Assembly: GCA_002254335.1 (NCBI GenBank)
Contig: NIVA01000087.1
Location: 1-7,248 of the forward strand
From: Bacteroidetes bacterium 4572_114
GTDB lineage: Bacteria; Bacteroidota; Bacteroidia; Bacteroidales; 4484-276
Direction of reading: 5' to 3'
DNA: 7,248 bases
Shown piece after piece: positions 6,769 to 7,248 of this stretch; the first letter of the stretch is position 1, and the number at the start of each line of letters is the position of its first letter. Below the pieces are notes generated by a model, which was not told where the DNA came from, searched no databases, and saw only the letters and a list, made by a program, of their open reading frames with translations. The translations under genes were made by a program, and so were the position numbers.

Positions 6769-7230
6769 TTATCCCGCAATCAAGTCGCTCAGAGAATACT
6801 TTTGGTATTTACTTCTCCCTGATGTTTTTAACTTTTTCAACTCATTTTTTGCCTGTATTTCAATCCATAGCATTGGATCAATGTTGAAAATTTCCCCAAA
6901 TATCAGGGCCATTTCATAGTTAATTGGGCGTTCACCATTTATGAGTTTACTCAAATTAGAGGGTTTAAGGCCGATATAATCAGCAAATTTATTTTGCTGG
7001 ATTTGCAAAGCTTTTAAGTCAGCCAAACTAATATCCTGTCCTTCTGATTCTAAATAATCTTCCATCTTAAATTTGAGCGACATTATCTCGGTATGCCTTT
7101 TTTGTTTTTCTGAACGCTCTTTTGATTTTGTTAACAATATCGCTTGAAATTGATCAAATTCATTTGTTTTAGTATCCATACGATTCGTCAAAACGCCAGT
7201 TGTCGGTTCGGTTTCTTTATTTTTTTTCAT
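6769..7230 (-). CDS. HigA-like XRE-family helix-turn-helix protein (putative antitoxin or regulator)
   Basis: This 153-aa soluble protein is on the minus strand with its stop at 6769-6771. Residues about 73-128 form an XRE/Cro-type helix-turn-helix of the HigA/VapI kind: QQNKFADYIGLKPSNLSKLI, then NGERPI, then a helix leading into DPMLWIEIQAKNEL. The NG.RPI motif and the terminal Leu-Trp-x-x-[IL]-Q helix are typical of HigA-type antitoxins. The N-terminal 60 residues are charged, Lys/Glu-rich and probably helical, longer than in a minimal HigA. An alternative start is Met18 (7179); the first Met is kept because its leader is A-rich, but Met18 also fits since residues 1-17 are low-complexity and polar. 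In HigBA pairs the toxin gene usually precedes higA, so any toxin would lie past the right edge, where only 18 bases are visible. A stand-alone regulator is equally possible. It is convergent to the protease operon. Confidence 0.85.
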   Translation of the reverse strand: MKKNKETEPTTGVLTNRMDTKTNEFDQFQAILLTKSKERSEKQKRHTEIMSLKFKMEDYLESEGQDISLADLKALQIQQNKFADYIGLKPSNLSKLINGERPINYEMALIFGEIFNIDPMLWIEIQAKNELKKLKTSGRSKYQKYSLSDLIAG

Positions 7231-7248
7231 GGTTTCTTTTGTTTTTCC

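Noticed and set aside
1..7248. CRISPR array, tRNA, rRNA, transposase, phage genes or a new defence system
   Set aside because: No regularly spaced repeats, cloverleaf, rRNA-like stretch or mobile-element enzyme was seen; the gene content is explained by secreted-protease, T9SS and HigA-like families.

Overview
The window looks like chromosomal DNA from a Bacteroidota species, probably an environmental Bacteroidales- or Marinilabiliales-like lineage. The signs are a streptopain-type (C10) secreted protease of the Bacteroidota kind, a protein ending in a type IX secretion (T9SS) type A sorting domain, A-rich leaders without a clear Shine-Dalgarno motif, and moderate GC with AT-rich spacers. The genus is not determinable from the sequence.

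Layout: positions 3-422 hold the 3' end of a secreted-type protein whose visible part is two copies of a roughly 65-residue repeat. Positions 423-796 are non-coding and repeat-rich: a short direct repeat, a 16-bp perfect palindrome and an imperfect pair of terminal inverted repeats that together look like a small MITE-like element. Positions 797-5680 encode a very large (1627 aa) exported C10 cysteine protease. It has an intact predicted catalytic set (Gln166, Cys182, His323, Asn342, Trp343), then a long tail of adhesive or accessory domains, and a C-terminal dockerin/EF-hand-like pair of calcium loops. Only 24 bases later, 5705-6571 encodes a 288-aa secreted protein with a T9SS C-terminal domain, most likely in the same operon. 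A probable rho-independent terminator (6682-6708) and a second hairpin (6709-6741) separate these genes from a convergent minus-strand gene (6769-7230) for a HigA-like XRE-family DNA-binding protein.

The two central genes suggest an extracellular or cell-surface proteolytic function: a zymogen protease with binding modules, co-expressed with a T9SS-exported partner of unknown role. The most distinctive structural observation is that the protease tail contains two copies of a module (carboxypeptidase-regulatory-like domain plus Ig-like domain). In each copy the Ig-like domain appears to be interrupted at the same place by a different insert: a propeller-like region in copy 1 and a class-I-glutamine-amidotransferase-like (GATase-like) region in copy 2. 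The insert spacing is identical (246 residues between equivalent Cys and Trp landmarks). I see no CRISPR array, tRNA, rRNA, transposase or convincing wholly new multi-gene system here.
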